Positions 36,254 through 45,974 of a stretch of DNA of 64,000 nt are shown piece after piece. Origin of the DNA: Clostridium sp. DSM 17811 (GTDB lineage Bacteria > Bacillota > Clostridia > Clostridiales > Clostridiaceae); the NCBI RefSeq assembly GCF_018861905.1, contig NZ_JAHLDU010000017.1:1-64000 (forward strand). The letters are read 5' to 3'. The stretch's first letter is position 1. Every line of letters starts with the position of its first letter. The notes beneath the pieces were generated by a model that saw nothing but the letters and a program-made list of their open reading frames with translations, made no database searches and was not told where the DNA came from. A program made the position numbers and the translations under genes.

Positions 36254-36913
36254 ATGGGTATAGATAGTAAACTTGCAAAACAAATTATTGCAAAAAGAAT
36301 TGCAAAAGAATTTAAAAATGGCCAACTTGTTAATTTGGGTATAGGGCTCCCAACATTAGTTACAAAATATATTCCCGAAGGTGTACATGTTACTCTCCAA
36401 TCGGAAAATGGAATGATTGGAATGGGAACGGCCCCAGTAGAAGAAAACAACGATGTAATTAATGCAGGAGGTCAATTTACTTCAATAATTCCCGGTGGGG
36501 CATTCTTTGATACTGCAATGTCTTTTACTTTAATAAGAGGCGGACATGTTGATATAACTGTCCTTGGAGCATTAGAAGTAGATCAAGAAGGTAACTTAGC
36601 TAATTGGATTGTGCCGGGCAAAATGGTTCCTGGTATGGGTGGCGCTATGGATTTAGTAGTAGGAGCTAAAAAGGTTATTATTGCAATGCAACATACAGCT
36701 AAAGGAATTCCTAAAATACTAAAGATGTGTACATTACCGTTAACAGCAAAAGCACAAGTTAACCTAATAGTTACAGAACTTGGAGTAATGGAAGTTACGG
36801 ATAAAGGTCTTGTACTTATTGAAATTCATAAAGATACAACAGTTGAAGAAGTTAAATCACTTACTGAGGCTGAATTGATTATATCAGAGAACTTGAAAAT
36901 AATGGATATATAA
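36254..36913 (+). CDS. atoA: Acetoacetate:butyrate CoA-transferase subunit B
   Basis: A 219-residue CoA-transferase beta subunit. ATG 36254 follows GGGAGG and gives the normal family length; a longer in-frame extension into atoD has no ribosome binding site. The catalytic Glu51 lies in the signature [18 protein letters not shown] at 28-36 and [15 protein letters not shown] at about 95-110 are also family blocks. Partner of the atoD product. Confidence 0.92.
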   Translation: MGIDSKLAKQIIAKRIAKEFKNGQLVNLGIGLPTLVTKYIPEGVHVTLQSENGMIGMGTAPVEENNDVINAGGQFTSIIPGGAFFDTAMSFTLIRGGHVDITVLGALEVDQEGNLANWIVPGKMVPGMGGAMDLVVGAKKVIIAMQHTAKGIPKILKMCTLPLTAKAQVNLIVTELGVMEVTDKGLVLIEIHKDTTVEEVKSLTEAELIISENLKIMDI

Positions 36914-36928
36914 AGGGGGGAATTGATT

Positions 36929-37966
36929 ATGGAAAAAGGATGTAAATACGGAACACACAGGGTAATTCAACCAATAGGTGTTATGCCACAGCCAGCAGCA
37001 AAAATCTCAAATGATATGAATATATACGATAATGAAATTTTAATAGATGTTCATGCTTTAAATATAGATTCAGCTAGCTTTACCCAAATAGATGAAGAAG
37101 CTGGACATGACATCGAAAAAATAAAAGCTAAAATCATTGAGATTGTTGCAGAAAGAGGAAAGATGCAAAATCCAGTAACTGGATCAGGTGGAATGCTTAT
37201 TGGAACAGTCGAAAAAATAGGTGAAGCATTAGATGGAAAAATAGATCTTAAAGTTGGAGACAAAATATCCACATTAGTTTCATTATCGTTAACTCCTTTA
37301 AAAATAGATGAAATTATAGATATTAAACCGGACATAGATAGAGTTGTGATAAAAGGAAAAGCTATTTTGTTTGAAAGTGGATTATATGCAAAACTTCCAA
37401 AAGATATGGATGAAAATTTAGCATTAGCAGCATTAGACGTTGCAGGGGCAGCAGCTCAAGTTGCCAAACTTGTTAAACCAGGTCAATCAGTTCTTTTACT
37501 TGGTGCTGCAGGTAAATCGGGAATGCTTTGCTCTTATGAAGCGGTTAAGAGGGTAGGACCAACAGGAAATGTTATTGGACTTGTAAGAAACGAGGAAGAA
37601 AAAACGAGATTGAAAAGACTTGGTTTAAAAATGAAAATAGTTATTTGTGATGCTAGAGCTGCTATTGATGTAATGAATGCTACTCTGGAGTGCAACAATG
37701 GGTGTGAAGTGGATGTTGCAATCAATATGGTAAACGTTTCCGATACTGAAATGTCAACAATACTGCCTGTAAAAGATGGCGGAGTAGTTTACTTCTTCTC
37801 TATGTCTACAAGCTTTACAAAAGCAGCACTTGGAGCTGAAGGAGTAGGTAAAGACATTACCATGATTGTAGGAAATGGATACACTAAAGGACATGCTGAA
37901 ATAACGCTTGAAGAGTTAAGGGAAAATGAGACATTAAGAGGAATATTCGAAGAATTATATGTTTAG
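36929..37966 (+). CDS. kdd: L-erythro-3,5-diaminohexanoate dehydrogenase
   Basis: A 345-residue NAD(P)-dependent dehydrogenase that oxidatively deaminates 3,5-diaminohexanoate to 3-keto-5-aminohexanoate. ATG 36929 lies about 10 bases after a GGGGGG site; an in-frame TTG two codons upstream is less well spaced. The N-terminal domain opens MEKGCKYGTHRVIQP, as in other Kdd proteins. The Rossmann fold shows LLGAAGKSGML at about 190-200. It sits between the CoA-transferase and kamA, as in other lysine-fermenting clusters. Confidence 0.92.
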   Translation: MEKGCKYGTHRVIQPIGVMPQPAAKISNDMNIYDNEILIDVHALNIDSASFTQIDEEAGHDIEKIKAKIIEIVAERGKMQNPVTGSGGMLIGTVEKIGEALDGKIDLKVGDKISTLVSLSLTPLKIDEIIDIKPDIDRVVIKGKAILFESGLYAKLPKDMDENLALAALDVAGAAAQVAKLVKPGQSVLLLGAAGKSGMLCSYEAVKRVGPTGNVIGLVRNEEEKTRLKRLGLKMKIVICDARAAIDVMNATLECNNGCEVDVAINMVNVSDTEMSTILPVKDGGVVYFFSMSTSFTKAALGAEGVGKDITMIVGNGYTKGHAEITLEELRENETLRGIFEELYV

Positions 37967-38001
37967 TTATAGATAAATTATTATACGATGGAGGGGCTGA
38001 C

Positions 38002-39255
38002 ATGAGGGTTAATAGAAGAGTCGAACTATTTAAAGATGTAACAGATGAGCAGTGGAACGATTGGAAATGGCAAGTTAAAAATAGAATTGAGACTGTGGAT
38101 GAACTTAAAAAATATATACCACTAACAGAAGATGAGGAAGAAGGAGCAAGGAAATGTTTACAAACATTAAGAATGGCAATAACTCCTTACTATCTTTCTT
38201 TAATAGATATAAATGATCCAAATGATCCAATAAGAAAACAGGCTATACCAACAGCACTTGAATTACACAAGGCGCACGCTGATTTACTTGACCCACTACA
38301 TGAAGATACGGATTCTCCAGTGCCGGGGCTTACTCATAGGTACCCAGATAGAGTATTACTATTAATAACTGATCAGTGTTCCATGTATTGCAGGCACTGT
38401 ACAAGAAGAAGATTCGCAGGGCATAGCGATAGTGATCTGCCAATGGCAAGAATAGATAAAGCAATCGAATATATCAGAAATACGGTGCAAGTAAGAGACG
38501 TATTATTATCAGGTGGAGATTGCCTACTTGTTGATGATGACAAATTAGAATATATAATCGAAAGATTAAGAGATATACCCCATGTTGAAATAATAAGACT
38601 GGGTTCAAGAGTACCTGTAGTTCTTCCACAAAGAATTACGCCAAAATTAGTTAATATGTTAAAGAAATATCACCCAATTTGGTTAAATACTCATTTTAAT
38701 CATCCAAATGAAATTACGCAGGAAGCAAAAATTGCTTGCGAAAGGCTTGCAAATGCAGGAATACCTCTTGGAAATCAATCAGTACTTTTAAGAGGGGTTA
38801 ACGACTGTACGCATGTAATGATGGATTTAGTTCATGAGCTTGTCAAAATTAGGGTTCGCCCATATTATATTTATCAATGCGACCTTTCAATGGGGCTTGA
38901 GCACTTTAGAACACCAGTATCTAAAGGAATAGAAATTATTGAAGCTTTAAGAGGGCATACTTCAGGGTTCTGTGTGCCAACATTTGTTGTTGATGCTCCA
39001 GGCGGAGGTGGGAAAACTCCGGTGATGCCAAACTATGTTATATCTCAAAGTCCTGAAAAAGTAGTACTCAGAAACTTTGAGGGTGTTATAACTACTTATG
39101 AACAACCAACTAGCTATACTTCAGGTTGCCATTGTGAAGTATGCGAAGGAGTCAAAAAGGTTCACAAAGTGGGAGTAGCTGGATTATTAAATAATCAACA
39201 AATGTCAATGGAACCAGTTGGACTTGAGAGAAATTTAAGAGGACATCACGAGTAA
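38002..39255 (+). CDS. kamA: L-lysine 2,3-aminomutase (radical SAM, PLP)
   Basis: A 417-residue radical-SAM enzyme converting L-lysine to L-beta-lysine, the first step of the pathway. The 4Fe-4S/SAM cysteines are Cys126, Cys130 and Cys133 (CSMYCRHC). The PLP lysine is Lys338 in GGGKTP. The structural zinc site of the clostridial enzyme is present (Cys269, Cys376, Cys378, Cys381), each shifted by one from the C. subterminale numbering. The zinc tail and lengths distinguish it from EF-P lysyltransferase-associated EpmB. RBS GGAGGGG. Confidence 0.96.
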   Translation: MRVNRRVELFKDVTDEQWNDWKWQVKNRIETVDELKKYIPLTEDEEEGARKCLQTLRMAITPYYLSLIDINDPNDPIRKQAIPTALELHKAHADLLDPLHEDTDSPVPGLTHRYPDRVLLLITDQCSMYCRHCTRRRFAGHSDSDLPMARIDKAIEYIRNTVQVRDVLLSGGDCLLVDDDKLEYIIERLRDIPHVEIIRLGSRVPVVLPQRITPKLVNMLKKYHPIWLNTHFNHPNEITQEAKIACERLANAGIPLGNQSVLLRGVNDCTHVMMDLVHELVKIRVRPYYIYQCDLSMGLEHFRTPVSKGIEIIEALRGHTSGFCVPTFVVDAPGGGGKTPVMPNYVISQSPEKVVLRNFEGVITTYEQPTSYTSGCHCEVCEGVKKVHKVGVAGLLNNQQMSMEPVGLERNLRGHHE

Positions 39256-39256
39256 A

Positions 39257-40300
39257 ATGGAAGATATAAAAAATATAAGCAGCATTTTCAATATGATTCG
39301 CGATTATGAAAGCATTTCTATAATAGGGATGGATAAAAATGTAGGGAAAACAACTACTCTAAATCATATTTTAAGAGAAGCTAGAGGGAGAATATCCCTT
39401 GGGCTTACATCTATAGGACGTGACGGTGAAAAAACAGATAGAGTAACTGGAACCGAAAAACCTAAAATTTATATAGAAAAAGGAAGTATAATTGCGACAG
39501 CAAAACAGTGTTTATTAAATAGTGATATAACTCGCGAGATTTTAAAAACAACTGGGTTTAATACTCCTATGGGAGAAATAATTATATGCAGAGCAATAAG
39601 TGATGGATATGTGGATTTAGGTGGTACTTCTATAAATTCTTATATGACTTTAATATGCAATGAACTTAAAAGCTTTGGAAGTAAGCTTGTAATTGTGGAT
39701 GGTGCTTTTAGTAGAAAAACTTTTGCATCACCATCAATTACTAATGCTACAATTTTATCAACTGGAGCAGCAATGTCAAAAAGTATGGTAAAGGTAATAG
39801 ACGCAACCTGTCATATAGTGAATTTATTATCATTAGAGAGTGAAAAAGATATGGAAGTATTAAAGAGTGCGAAGGAAATTTTATGCAAAGGCAAAATAGG
39901 TATTATTGACAGAGATAATGCTATAAGGATGTTAGCTGTGATTACATCAATTGGAGCATCTAAAGAGATTGCGCAGTTATTAGACAAAAATACAACACAT
40001 GTTGTTATCAAAGGTGTAGTAACAGACAAACTATTAGAAGAAATTATGACATCCACGAACAACTATAAGGGAGTAACTTTCCTAGTTGAAGACGGAACAA
40101 AGTTGTTTTTAACTAGGGAAACTCTTTATAAATTTAAAAATAGAGGTGGAATCATAAAAACAATAAAATCTATTAATATAGTATGTGTTACATCCAATCC
40201 AAAATCACCTTATGGGTATGAATTTGATAGAAATAAGTTTTTACATGAGCTTCGCAATAAATTAAATATACCTGTATTTGATGTAGTTGGAGGGGAGTAA
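39257..40300 (+). CDS. kamB: KamB-like P-loop protein of the aminomutase cluster
   Basis: A 347-residue protein with a Walker A motif GMDKNVGKTTT at 24-34 and no membrane segment. Similar genes sit beside B12-dependent lysine and ornithine aminomutases in other anaerobes, and their function is not established. The start lies one base after the kamA stop, with only a weak ribosome binding site, so it is translationally coupled. With the MutS-like KamC that follows, it may repair or reload the adenosylcobalamin enzyme KamDE; that is inference. Confidence 0.78.
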   Translation: MEDIKNISSIFNMIRDYESISIIGMDKNVGKTTTLNHILREARGRISLGLTSIGRDGEKTDRVTGTEKPKIYIEKGSIIATAKQCLLNSDITREILKTTGFNTPMGEIIICRAISDGYVDLGGTSINSYMTLICNELKSFGSKLVIVDGAFSRKTFASPSITNATILSTGAAMSKSMVKVIDATCHIVNLLSLESEKDMEVLKSAKEILCKGKIGIIDRDNAIRMLAVITSIGASKEIAQLLDKNTTHVVIKGVVTDKLLEEIMTSTNNYKGVTFLVEDGTKLFLTRETLYKFKNRGGIIKTIKSINIVCVTSNPKSPYGYEFDRNKFLHELRNKLNIPVFDVVGGE

Positions 40301-40301
40301 A

Positions 40302-41771
40302 ATGAAGTTTTTAGATAAGCAGCAGAGAGATCAAATTGGCTTTTCCTTCGTTATGGATAAGCTGGGGATAATCACTTCTTATGGACTTTGTGAGAGCAAA
40401 AATATTAGGCCATTTAAAACCTGCGAAATAAATAAATTAACAAAGGAGTTAAATAACCTAGAAAATATAATTAAATCCATAAAAACTAATACTTATGAGT
40501 ATAACAAAATAGGTAGAATATTTTGCATTATGAAAGATATTAGAAATTCTATTAAAAGATGTAATGAGGCTGAATCATTAGATGAAGTTGAGTTATATGA
40601 AATTAAATATTTTTCAATATTAGTAACAGAATTAAAAAATATCCTGGATAAATTACATCTTAATATAGATGAAATTCATTTGAATTCTCTAGATGAAATT
40701 ATTTATCTTCTAGATCCACAAAAAAATGGAATATCTACCTTTTATGTTTATGATGAGTATTCTGAAACTTTGAAATATACTCGCAAAAAGAAAAGACAAA
40801 AGGAAAAAGAAATTTTTATGGCGATAACCGAAGAGGAAATAAGTGAATTAAGAAAACAAAGATTAGATTTAGTTATAGAAGAAGAAGAGGAAGAATTAAG
40901 GATTAGAAAAGAGTTAACACTTCAAATTTCTAAAAAAACAGAAATTATAAACCAAAATATAAAAGCAATAGGAAGATTAGACTTTTTAATTGCTAAAGCA
41001 AATTTAGCATTATCTTATAATGCTTCTCGACCAAAAATTTCTGAGAAGATGGAAATTGAATTTATTGAAGCCTTTAATCCTGAAATCAAAGAGATATTAG
41101 AAAAAGGTAAGAAGGCATTTACCCCAGTTAGTTTAAGCTTGTCTAGAGGTACGACTATTATAACAGGGGCGAATATGGGTGGGAAAAGTGTGACCCTAAA
41201 GACTATTGTTTTGAATTTACTTCTTGGGCAAATGGGCTTTTTCGTATTCGCTAAAAAATCAAAATTCCCAATCCTTAATTTTATTCATTTTGTATCCGAT
41301 GATATGCAATCCATTTCCAAAGGGTTAAGTACATTTGGAGCAGAAATAATAAAGCTAAAAGAAGTGGTAGAGTGTGCAGCGAGAGAAAATGGATTTGTAG
41401 CTTTAGATGAGTTTGCAAGGGGCACTAACCCAAAAGAAGGTTATTATCTTGTGAGAGCCCTTTCAAAATATTTGAATAAATTTGAGTCAATAAGCTTAAT
41501 CTCAACTCATTATGACGGAGTGGTGAAAGATAATATGGTGCATTATCAAGTAACTGGGCTCAAAAATGTAGATTTAAATGCCCTAAAAAATGAGATAAAT
41601 CTAAATAAAACTCAATCTGTTGAAATAATACAAGAACATATGGAGTATAAACTAGAAAAAGTCTCAAAAGAAAATAGAGTACCAAAAGATGCACTTAATA
41701 TAGCAATATTACTAGGCCTTGATGAAGAGATAGTAAGTATAGCAAAAAGTTTCTATAAAGAGGAGGAGTAA
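40302..41771 (+). CDS. kamC: KamC: MutS-like ATPase of the aminomutase cluster
   Basis: A 489-residue protein using ATG 40302 behind GGAGGGGAG, one base after the kamB stop. Residues 170-240 form a coiled coil rich in Glu and Lys. Residues 280-450 are a MutS-type ABC ATPase: Walker A GANMGGKS (289-296), the ST-motif region FVSDDMQSISKGLSTFGAE (330-348) and Walker B VALDEFARGTNP (366-377). The mismatch-recognition and connector domains of MutS are absent, so DNA mismatch repair is unlikely. Location between kamB and kamDE suggests a chaperone-like role for the aminomutase. Confidence 0.82.
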   Translation: MKFLDKQQRDQIGFSFVMDKLGIITSYGLCESKNIRPFKTCEINKLTKELNNLENIIKSIKTNTYEYNKIGRIFCIMKDIRNSIKRCNEAESLDEVELYEIKYFSILVTELKNILDKLHLNIDEIHLNSLDEIIYLLDPQKNGISTFYVYDEYSETLKYTRKKKRQKEKEIFMAITEEEISELRKQRLDLVIEEEEEELRIRKELTLQISKKTEIINQNIKAIGRLDFLIAKANLALSYNASRPKISEKMEIEFIEAFNPEIKEILEKGKKAFTPVSLSLSRGTTIITGANMGGKSVTLKTIVLNLLLGQMGFFVFAKKSKFPILNFIHFVSDDMQSISKGLSTFGAEIIKLKEVVECAARENGFVALDEFARGTNPKEGYYLVRALSKYLNKFESISLISTHYDGVVKDNMVHYQVTGLKNVDLNALKNEINLNKTQSVEIIQEHMEYKLEKVSKENRVPKDALNIAILLGLDEEIVSIAKSFYKEEE

Positions 41772-41772
41772 A

Positions 41773-43329
41773 ATGGAAAGCAAATTGAATTTAAATTGGG
41801 ATCTCGTTGAAAAAGCTAGACAATCAGCTAAAAACATAGCAAAAGATACTCAAGAATTTATTGACATGCATACTACAGTAACAGTAGAAAGAACAGTATG
41901 TAGACTTTTAGGTATTGATGGTGTAGATGAAGCTTTCGTGCCAATTCCCAATATTGTGGTAGACAACATTAAAGATGGTAATGGATTAGCACTTGGTGCC
42001 GCAATGTTTATCGGAAATGCTATGGTTGAAACTGGACTTTCACCACAAGAAATATCAGTAAAAGTATCAAAGGGTGAAATAGATTTAACTAAAATACCTA
42101 TGCACGAAGAATTTGAGATCAAAACGGCTGTTGGTAAAGTGGCTAAAGCAATGACTTTCAAAATCAAACAAAACAGAGATAAGAGGGAATCATATCTTGA
42201 AAGATTTGGCGATAAAAGTAGTCCTTATCTTTATGTAATAGTTGCTACAGGTAATATTTATGAAGATATAATCCAGGCAAGAGCAGCGGCAAAACAAGGT
42301 GCAGATATAATTGCAGTAATAAGAAGTACAGGGCAAAGTTTATTTGACTATGTTCCATATGGGGCTACAACGGAAGGTTTCGGAGGAACACTTGCAACTC
42401 AAGAGAATTTTAGACTTATGAGGACTGCACTTGATGAGGTGGGAGAAGAATTAGGAAGATATATTAGAATTTGCAATTATTGTTCTGGTTTATGTATGCC
42501 TGAAATAGCTGCGATGGGAGCAATAGAAAGGTTAGACGTAATGCTAAATGACGCACTATATGGAATTCTGTTCAGAGATATTAATATGCAAAGAACGATA
42601 GTTGACCAGTATTTTTCAAGAATAATTAATGGATATGCTGGAGTTATCATAAACACTGGGGAAGATAATTATTTAACTACATCAGATGCAGTAGAAGAGG
42701 CTCATACAGTGCTTGCATCACAATTTATAAATGAACAATTTGCATTAGTTGCTGGAATACCAGAAGAACAAATGGGACTTGGGCATGCATTCGAAATAAG
42801 CCCAGATGTTGAAAATGGATTTGTATATGAATTAGCACAAGCACAAATGGCGAGAGAAATCTTCCCGAGAGCACCACTTAAATATATGCCACCAACTAAG
42901 TTCATGACTGGAAATATATTTAAAGGACAAGTGCAAGATGCATTATTCAACATGGTTACTATTATGACAGGACAAAAATTACATCTTCTTGGAATGCTGA
43001 CAGAAGCAATCCACACTCCATTTATGTCAGATAGAGCGTTATCAATAGACAATGCTCAATATGTATTTAGGACTATGAAGGATTTAGGATCAGAAATTAC
43101 CTTTAAAAAAGGAGGCATAATGGAAACAAGAGTGGATGAGGTATTAAACAAAGCAGCAGATCTAATTGGAGAGATTGAAAAAGAAGGCTTATTTAGCACA
43201 TTGCAACAAGGAAAATTTGCCGGAATTAAGAGGCCACTAAATGGTGGAAAGGGACTTGCAGGAGTTGTAGAAAAAGAAAAAGCTTACTTTAATCCATTTG
43301 TAGATCTAATGTTAGGGGGGAAGAAGTAA
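41773..43329 (+). CDS. kamD: Lysine 5,6-aminomutase alpha (large, KamD) subunit
   Basis: A 518-residue TIM-barrel subunit of the adenosylcobalamin- and PLP-dependent lysine 5,6-aminomutase, which moves the terminal amino group of beta-lysine to C5. Length and segments such as TGNIYEDIIQARAAAKQGAD (about 157-176) and YSGLCMPEIA-like NYCSGLCMPEIA (about 236-247) match the family. The stop overlaps the kamE start by one base, so the subunits are coupled. RBS AGGAGGAG. Confidence 0.93.
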   Translation: MESKLNLNWDLVEKARQSAKNIAKDTQEFIDMHTTVTVERTVCRLLGIDGVDEAFVPIPNIVVDNIKDGNGLALGAAMFIGNAMVETGLSPQEISVKVSKGEIDLTKIPMHEEFEIKTAVGKVAKAMTFKIKQNRDKRESYLERFGDKSSPYLYVIVATGNIYEDIIQARAAAKQGADIIAVIRSTGQSLFDYVPYGATTEGFGGTLATQENFRLMRTALDEVGEELGRYIRICNYCSGLCMPEIAAMGAIERLDVMLNDALYGILFRDINMQRTIVDQYFSRIINGYAGVIINTGEDNYLTTSDAVEEAHTVLASQFINEQFALVAGIPEEQMGLGHAFEISPDVENGFVYELAQAQMAREIFPRAPLKYMPPTKFMTGNIFKGQVQDALFNMVTIMTGQKLHLLGMLTEAIHTPFMSDRALSIDNAQYVFRTMKDLGSEITFKKGGIMETRVDEVLNKAADLIGEIEKEGLFSTLQQGKFAGIKRPLNGGKGLAGVVEKEKAYFNPFVDLMLGGKK

Positions 43330-44117
43330 TGAGTGGAGGACAATATTCATTAGAGGTTAAAGAATTCAATAAAAACTTAGACCTAACAAAGCTTAAACCT
43401 TATGGAGATACTATGAATGATGGTAAGGTTCAAGTGAGTTTTACTCTTCCTGTAGAAAATAATGAAAGAGGAGTGGAAGCTGCAATTCAACTTGCAAAAT
43501 CTATGGGCCTTGTTGATACAAACTGTGCTCATCATGAAGCTTTAGATAAAGAATTTTCTTTTTATGTTATTTATGGTTCATTAATGCATACTGTAAACTA
43601 TGAAGATGTACATGTTCAAACAGTAGAAGTAGAAATAATGGATATGAAACAAGTTGGAGAATATATAAAAGAAAATATTAAACGTGAAGTTGTAATAATT
43701 GGAGCTAGTACAGGAACAGACGCCCATACAGTTGGAATAGATGCCGTAATGAATATGAAGGGATTTGCAGGACATTATGGTCTTGAAAGGTATCCTATGA
43801 TAGAAGCTTATAATTTAGGAAGCCAAGTAGAAAATGAAGAATTTATTAAAAAAGCTATAGAGCTTAAAGCGGATGTTCTTCTGGTTTCTCAAACAGTAAC
43901 CCAAAAGGATATACACATAAAAAACCTTACTAATTTAGTGGAACTATTAGAAGCAGAAGGGATTAGAGATAAAGTTGTGTTAATTTGTGGGGGCCCAAGA
44001 ATAACTCACGAACTTGCAAAAGAACTTGGGTACGATGCAGGTTTTGGACCAGGTAAATTCGCTGGTGACGTAGCAAGTTTTGCTATCACAGAAATGGTTG
44101 AGAGAGGTTTAGTTTAG
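43329..44117 (+). CDS. kamE: Lysine 5,6-aminomutase beta (B12-binding, KamE) subunit
   Basis: A 262-residue small subunit with the base-off cobalamin motif DAHTVG at 131-136 (His133 as cobalt ligand) and the PLP lysine Lys144, both at the same positions as in the structurally known enzyme. The Rossmann-like B12 domain runs from about 118 to the C-terminus, with LICGGPRITHELAKELG near 220-236. It needs KamD for activity. Confidence 0.95.
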   Translation: MSGGQYSLEVKEFNKNLDLTKLKPYGDTMNDGKVQVSFTLPVENNERGVEAAIQLAKSMGLVDTNCAHHEALDKEFSFYVIYGSLMHTVNYEDVHVQTVEVEIMDMKQVGEYIKENIKREVVIIGASTGTDAHTVGIDAVMNMKGFAGHYGLERYPMIEAYNLGSQVENEEFIKKAIELKADVLLVSQTVTQKDIHIKNLTNLVELLEAEGIRDKVVLICGGPRITHELAKELGYDAGFGPGKFAGDVASFAITEMVERGLV

Positions 44118-44193
44118 TATGAATATAAAATTTTCAACATCTTCTTACTACTTTTTTAAGGTTAAGTAGCTATTAAATAAGGGGGTATTTACA

Positions 44194-45651
44194 ATGGGTG
44201 AAGTAAAAACAGGTGAATTGAAAAGAGGATTAAAGCCGCGTCATCTTCAAATGATTGCTATTGGTGGAGCAATAGGAACAGGTCTATTTTTAGCCTCAGG
44301 CGGTACAGTGCAACAAGCAGGTCCAGGAGGAGCATTAGTTGCATATACACTTATAGGTGTAATGGTATATTTCTTAATGACAAGTTTAGGGGAAATGGCT
44401 ACATTCATGCCAGTTACTGGTTCATTTGAAACATATGCATCAAGATTTGTTGATCCAGCATTTGGATTTGCGCTAGGTTGGAACTATTGGTACAACTGGG
44501 CAATTACTGTTGCAGTTGAAATGGTTGCAGGAGCTATGATTATGCAATATTGGTTTCCTGGTGTACCCGCACTTGTTTGGAGTGTTGGTTTTCTAGTATT
44601 ACTATTTGGTTTAAATATGCTTTCTGCTAAGGCTTATGGAGAGTCAGAATTTTGGTTTGCAAGCATTAAAGTTGTAGCAGTTCTAGTGTTCCTAGCAATA
44701 GGTGTTGCAATGATCTTTGGAATAATTGGCGATCATCATATTGGACTTTCAAATTTTACATTTTTAGATCCTAAAAGTGGTGCTAAAGGACCATTCCCAT
44801 TTGGGTTTAAAGGAATATTAATGGTTTTTTTAATTGCTGGATTCTCTTTTCAGGGAACAGAACTCGTTGGTATAGCTGCTGGAGAAAGTGAAAATCCAGA
44901 GAAAAATGTACCTAAAGCAATTAAAAGCGTATTTTGGAGAATTATTATATTCTATTTAGGAGCTATATTTATTATCAGTGCATTGATACCGTTTACTCAA
45001 GCTGGCGTGACCACAAGTTCTTTCACCGTTATTTTTGAAAGGGCAGGTATTGCAGGAGCTGCAAGTATTATGAATGCTGTAGTTTTAACATCAGTTCTTT
45101 CATGTGGTAACTCTGGAATGTATGCGGCTAGTCGTATGTTATATGCAATGGCGAAAGAAGGAAGGGCACCAAAGTCTCTTTGTAAAGTAAATTCGAGAGG
45201 GGTTCCTGTAAATGCATTAGTAATTACTACATTAGTAGCCTCGGCGTCTTTCTTAGTAGGTTTATATGCACAAGAAACAGTGTATATGTGGTTAGTTGCA
45301 GCTTCGGGCTTAGCTGGATTTATAGCATGGGTAGGAATTGCAATATGCCACTATCGTTTCCGTAAAGCATTTGTGGCTCAAGGAAAAGATTTGGCTAAAT
45401 TAAAATATAAGGCAAAATTATTTCCTTTTGGGCCAATTCTTGCACTAGTATTATGTGTAATTGTTATATTAGGGCAGGGAATAACCTATTTCACAGCGGA
45501 TTCAATTGATTGGAAAAATATAATTGCTTCGTATATTGGACTACCTTTATTCTTACTTTTATGGCTAGTATATAAGGTAAAGAATAAAACAAAGATTGTT
45601 AATCTAAAAGAAATTGATTTTAGTACGAAGCACATTCATGATGAAAAATAA
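44194..45651 (+). CDS. lysP: Amino acid permease, lysine-specific type
   Basis: A 485-residue APC-superfamily permease with about 12 membrane helices. The first helix has IAIGGAIGTGLFLASGG (22-38), and FQGTELVGIAAGESENPEKNVP near 220-241 is typical of the LysP/YifK branch of the amino acid transporter family. It follows kamE by 76 bases with an AAGGGGG site, so lysine import is built into the fermentation operon. Specificity for lysine rests on family resemblance and operon context. Confidence 0.88.
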   Translation: MGEVKTGELKRGLKPRHLQMIAIGGAIGTGLFLASGGTVQQAGPGGALVAYTLIGVMVYFLMTSLGEMATFMPVTGSFETYASRFVDPAFGFALGWNYWYNWAITVAVEMVAGAMIMQYWFPGVPALVWSVGFLVLLFGLNMLSAKAYGESEFWFASIKVVAVLVFLAIGVAMIFGIIGDHHIGLSNFTFLDPKSGAKGPFPFGFKGILMVFLIAGFSFQGTELVGIAAGESENPEKNVPKAIKSVFWRIIIFYLGAIFIISALIPFTQAGVTTSSFTVIFERAGIAGAASIMNAVVLTSVLSCGNSGMYAASRMLYAMAKEGRAPKSLCKVNSRGVPVNALVITTLVASASFLVGLYAQETVYMWLVAASGLAGFIAWVGIAICHYRFRKAFVAQGKDLAKLKYKAKLFPFGPILALVLCVIVILGQGITYFTADSIDWKNIIASYIGLPLFLLLWLVYKVKNKTKIVNLKEIDFSTKHIHDEK

Positions 45652-45654
45652 TTT

Positions 45655-45762
45655 CTAATTTAAATAGAATTCAATAAAAATACTGCACTTAGGGGGATCC
45701 TAGTGCAGTATTTTTATTTTTTACTTATTTACCAATTTAATAATAGGTTGGTGTATTTAAAT
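45655..45762. repeat. Dispersed hairpin repeat, copy 3 of 3, acting as the lysP terminator
   Basis: The TACTGCACTTAGG...CCTAGTGCAGTA hairpin (about 45676-45715) is followed by TTTTTATTTTTT, a good intrinsic terminator for the lysine operon. The same unit, including the downstream ACCAATTTAATAATAGGTTG block, recurs at 31704-31796. Confidence 0.85.
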
Positions 45763-45940
45763 TATTGACAATTTATCAAATTTTATTCACTCTAGTTATT
45801 TATAATGTAATGTTTTTTTAAGCAGAGAATAATTTACTAGGTTCAAAACATTTTACTATACTTTATACATTAAAATAATGCTATTATTATAGATAATATT
45901 ACTAATACTATTAAATTGGAATGCATATTATTTAAATTGT

Positions 45941-45955
45941 AAGCGTTTAAAAAAA
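45941..45955. promoter_or_regulatory. cre-like site upstream of the GH42 gene
   Basis: TTGTAAGCGTTTAAA matches the CcpA consensus WTGNAANCGNWNNCA at all but one position and lies about 20 bases before the start codon. The surrounding gap from 45763 is AT-rich with no other feature. Confidence 0.5.
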
Positions 45956-45974
45956 TATTTTATGAGGTGAAAAA

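Noticed and set aside
40302-41771. KamC as a DNA mismatch repair protein
   Set aside because: It has the MutS-type ATPase but lacks mismatch-binding and connector domains and sits in a metabolic operon.
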